The notes under the pieces: model-generated
Told to the model about the DNA's origin: nothing
Database searches by the model: none
The model's input: only the letters and a program-made list of their open reading frames with translations
Shown here: piece by piece, positions 62,069-64,000 of the stretch
Layout of the letters: every line of letters starts with the position of its first letter
How positions within the stretch are numbered: position 1 is the stretch's first letter
Program-made: the position numbers and the translations under genes
NCBI RefSeq assembly: GCF_000949475.1
Contig: NZ_JRHC01000007.1
Coordinates: forward strand, 173,495 to 237,494
Direction: 5' to 3'
Source: Draconibacterium sediminis
Lineage (GTDB): Bacteria > Bacteroidota > Bacteroidia > Bacteroidales > Prolixibacteraceae
Length of the DNA: 64,000 bases

Positions 62069-63622
62069 ATGGAAAAACTCAAGATATTTATACGTGGCAA
62101 AGCCTTCCTTTTTATCGCATTGGTAATAGGTTGTATCTCTCTGTTATTTATTGGACAGGAAAAACAATACGGACTGTTCGCCTGGTTAGCACCCTTATTT
62201 TTGTTGCAATTTTCGCGTAGGGCAAAAACCGCACAATTCATTCTTTTATTTACATTCTTGGTAATGGTTGGTATAATTACTCAACGTACGCACAACCTGT
62301 TTAACGATCCGTTTTTTGCATTTATAAACGGACTTGCTTTTGCGTTGGTGAATAGTTTGATTTATTTCATCGATAGGATTTTGTATACCAAAGAAGGGAA
62401 GTTCCTGCAAACGTTCATTTTCCCATCGGTTTATGTGGTGATTGAAGTATTAACAACTTCAGTTTTGGGCTCTTCGGGTGTTTTGGCGCAATCACAGTTT
62501 TCGTTTACTCCCCTTGCTCAATTAAGTTCCTTAACCGGACTGCATGGAATAACATTCATAATTTGCTGGTTGGCAGCTATTGTATTTTGGCTAAGCGAAA
62601 ACGATTTCAATCCTGTTAAGATAAAAAGTAGTATGATCACATTCGGTACCGTTTTTATTCTGATCATTGGCTATGGTTTTGTTCAAATGAATACTCAACC
62701 GGAAGCTCAGCAAAAAGTAAATGTAGCCACCGTAAGCGGCCCTTTTGATTTACTCCGCTTAGCCGAACGCGAAAAGGAAACGTTGTTACAGCTTGGTAAA
62801 ATGCCTGATATGAAAATTCCTTCATCATTTTTTTCAAACGAAGATGATATCAACACGCAACTAAAAAATACCCGCAAAGCTGCTGAAGTCGGGGCAAAGA
62901 TTATAGTCTGGAATGAGGCTGCGTTGTTCATAAATCAACAACAATTGCCTAATCTTCTTGCTGAAGTAAAAGAAATATCGAGGTCGTTCAACGTCTATAT
63001 TCTGATGGCTTTTTTTGAGGAAAACAATTCGAAAGCACCCAAGCCAATAAATAATAAAAGCGTCCTAATTCATAAAAATGGAACTACTGCGTGGGAGTAT
63101 AAAAAGGCGCACCCAACACCAGCAGAGTTGCCATTAGTTAACGCCGGAGATTCGCAACTTCCTTATTTGAATACAGAATATGGGAAGCTAAGCAATGTTA
63201 TTTGCTACGATTACGATTTCCCAACTTTAATAAAGGAAGCAAATAAAAACAAGGTTGATATAATGCTTGTACCTTCTTATGATTGGCAGGGATTTGCTCC
63301 TATGCACGCAAAAATGGCTCAATTTGCAAGCCTACAAAACGGACATTCATTAATTCGGGCCAACGGAAGCGACGGAATCAATATGGTTGTTAACCAGCAG
63401 GGCAAGCTAGTTGCCAAACAATTTACATCAGAAAATAGTGAGCGTATTTTATATGCCGACCTTCCTGTAGGTTCGTCACCAACCATATATGCCAAAATTG
63501 GAAATATCCTTGTTCTTCTTTGTTTTGGGTTTCTGCTATTTTCGGTTTATGTAAAAATTCAATTTTATAGAAAAAGGACAAAAACTGTATATTCAATTGG
63601 GACACGGAAAACCACCAATTAA
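62069..63622 (+). CDS. Apolipoprotein N-acyltransferase-like protein (Lnt/nitrilase family)
   Basis: The protein has 517 residues. Six or so N-terminal membrane helices (about 1-210) are followed by a carbon-nitrogen hydrolase domain outside the membrane, and one helix near the C-terminus (about 475-497). The catalytic triad is visible: Glu283 in IIVWNEAALF, Lys346 in EYKKAHPTP and Cys379 in SNVICYDYDF. Lnt adds the third acyl chain to lipoproteins. The match is in layout and triad, but the H-x-V-P-F-G-E segment after the Lys is replaced by HPTPAELPLV, so this may be a divergent relative rather than the main Lnt. Confidence 0.82.
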   Translation: MEKLKIFIRGKAFLFIALVIGCISLLFIGQEKQYGLFAWLAPLFLLQFSRRAKTAQFILLFTFLVMVGIITQRTHNLFNDPFFAFINGLAFALVNSLIYFIDRILYTKEGKFLQTFIFPSVYVVIEVLTTSVLGSSGVLAQSQFSFTPLAQLSSLTGLHGITFIICWLAAIVFWLSENDFNPVKIKSSMITFGTVFILIIGYGFVQMNTQPEAQQKVNVATVSGPFDLLRLAEREKETLLQLGKMPDMKIPSSFFSNEDDINTQLKNTRKAAEVGAKIIVWNEAALFINQQQLPNLLAEVKEISRSFNVYILMAFFEENNSKAPKPINNKSVLIHKNGTTAWEYKKAHPTPAELPLVNAGDSQLPYLNTEYGKLSNVICYDYDFPTLIKEANKNKVDIMLVPSYDWQGFAPMHAKMAQFASLQNGHSLIRANGSDGINMVVNQQGKLVAKQFTSENSERILYADLPVGSSPTIYAKIGNILVLLCFGFLLFSVYVKIQFYRKRTKTVYSIGTRKTTN

Positions 63623-63654
63623 TAAGCTACCGAATAAAACAATCGCTATAAAAC

Positions 63655-63694
63655 AGAAAAGCCTCTCATAAAATTTTATGAGAGGCTTTTTCTT
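63655..63694. terminator. Strong bidirectional terminator
   Basis: AAAAGCCTCTCATAAAA and TTTTATGAGAGGCTTTT (63657-63690) form a perfect 17-bp stem with A/T runs on both sides, between the Lnt-like gene and the minus-strand tRNA genes. Confidence 0.93.
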
Positions 63695-63697
63695 TTG

Positions 63698-63779
63698 TGG
63701 GAAGAGCAGGATTCGAACCTACGAAGGCTGAGCCAACAGATTTACAGTCTGCCCCGTTTGACCGCTTCGGTATCTTCCC
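63698..63779 (-). tRNA. tRNA-Tyr (GTA)
   Basis: Acceptor stem GGGAAGA/TCTTCCC, anticodon loop CTGTAAA with GTA, a long variable arm (class II, GGCTCAGCC), and a T loop TTCGAAT. 82 bases; the CCA end is not encoded. A second copy starts at 63972. Confidence 0.97.
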
Positions 63780-63794
63780 AAAGTATTTTAAATG

Positions 63795-63868
63795 AGCCGA
63801 ATCCCAGATTCGAACTGGGGACCCCGAGATTACAAATCACGTGCTCTGGCCAACTGAGCTAATTCGGC
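63795..63868 (-). tRNA. tRNA-Thr (TGT)
   Basis: Acceptor stem GCCGAAT/ATTCGGC, anticodon loop TTTGTAA with TGT, D arm GCTC/GAGC, T arm CCCAG-TTCGAAT-CTGGG. 74 bases; the anticodon stem has one T-T mismatch. CCA is not encoded. It lies 15 bp upstream of tRNA-Tyr on the same strand, so both share a transcript. Confidence 0.97.
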
Positions 63869-63934
63869 ATTTTTTCATTATTTTTTTTTAGAACGTGCTG
63901 ATTTAAACCATCGTCTGCAAAAGATAGAATTCCA

Positions 63935-63969
63935 TAAAAAAAGGGAACAACTTGTTTAGTTATTCCCTT
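63935..63969 (-). terminator. Terminator after the second tRNA-Tyr
   Basis: AAGGGAACAAC and GTTATTCCCTT form a stem with one mismatch, followed by seven T on the minus strand. It separates the second tRNA-Tyr from the Thr-Tyr pair. Confidence 0.7.
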
Positions 63970-63971
63970 GG

Positions 63972-64000
63972 TGGGAAGAGCAGGATTCGAACCTACGAAG
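63972..64000 (-). tRNA. Second tRNA-Tyr, partial (5' part outside the window)
   Basis: The 29 bases at the window edge are identical to the 3' end of the tRNA-Tyr at 63698 (acceptor 3' strand, discriminator and T arm). The gene continues beyond the window; the identity of its anticodon is inferred from that match. Confidence 0.85.

Overview
The window looks like the chromosome of a member of the Bacteroidota, probably an anaerobic or facultative carbohydrate degrader of the Bacteroidales/Marinilabiliales type (inferred from gene content; no rRNA is present). The signs are lipoproteins with short lipoboxes, DUF4382 and DUF4252 proteins, an ECF sigma/anti-sigma pair, a thioester alpha-2-macroglobulin, a V-type ATPase operon of the Bacteroidota/Chlamydia type (E, DUF2764, A, B, D, I, K), ferredoxin-linked 2-oxoacid oxidoreductases, and several upstream sequences that fit the Bacteroidota -7 element TAnnTTTG.

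Layout. 1-4.2 kb: 5' part of an alpha-2-macroglobulin lipoprotein gene (minus), cut at the window edge just after its thioester motif. 4.4-6.9 kb: overlapping kefF-kefC pair. 7.2-12.7 kb: complete rseC-like-rnfBCDGEA operon. 12.8-14.5 kb: an AAA/DUF4143-type ATPase and a four-helix-bundle protein bracketed by inverted GATNCTNGAT repeats. 14.6-18.1 kb: pyruvate:ferredoxin oxidoreductase. 18.2-22.7 kb: serine hydrolase and a GH127/GH146-like arabinofuranosidase. 23.0-26.1 kb: a cassette-like run of small, AT-rich, same-strand genes separated by long imperfect palindromes. 26.3-29.8 kb: dispersed hairpin repeats around two unknown genes and a GH10 xylanase lipoprotein. 29.8-35.3 kb: a beta-barrel protein, a DUF4382 lipoprotein, a Cys-rich redox protein, a second serine hydrolase, and an acyltransferase-ankyrin fusion. 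35.6-37.7 kb: a divergent AraC/TolB-like/TPR regulator. 37.8-40.6 kb: four-subunit 2-oxoacid:ferredoxin oxidoreductase (VOR type). 40.9-43.6 kb: exported NIF3-like protein, DUF4252 protein, anti-sigma and ECF sigma. 43.6-44.3 kb: repeat-rich gap. 44.4-50.2 kb: M3 peptidase, pheT, EamA transporter. 50.3-60.0 kb: V-ATPase operon containing two universal-stress-protein genes. 60.1-63.6 kb: SRPBCC, Crp/Fnr and LuxR genes, and a divergent Lnt-like protein. 63.7-64 kb: tRNA-Tyr, tRNA-Thr and a second, truncated tRNA-Tyr.

How it fits together. NifJ and the VOR complex oxidise 2-oxoacids and reduce ferredoxin. Rnf couples ferredoxin oxidation by NAD to ion export, and the V-type ATPase can interconvert the ion gradient and ATP. 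The proteolipid K keeps the residues that bind Na+ in Enterococcus hirae NtpK, so a sodium cycle is a reasonable inference. The glycosidases and serine hydrolases fit a life on plant or algal polysaccharides. The parts least explained by known families are the palindrome-separated cassette array (23-26 kb), the universal stress proteins built into the V-ATPase operon, and the acyltransferase-ankyrin gene facing an AraC-TPR regulator across four TGAYGCAA repeats.
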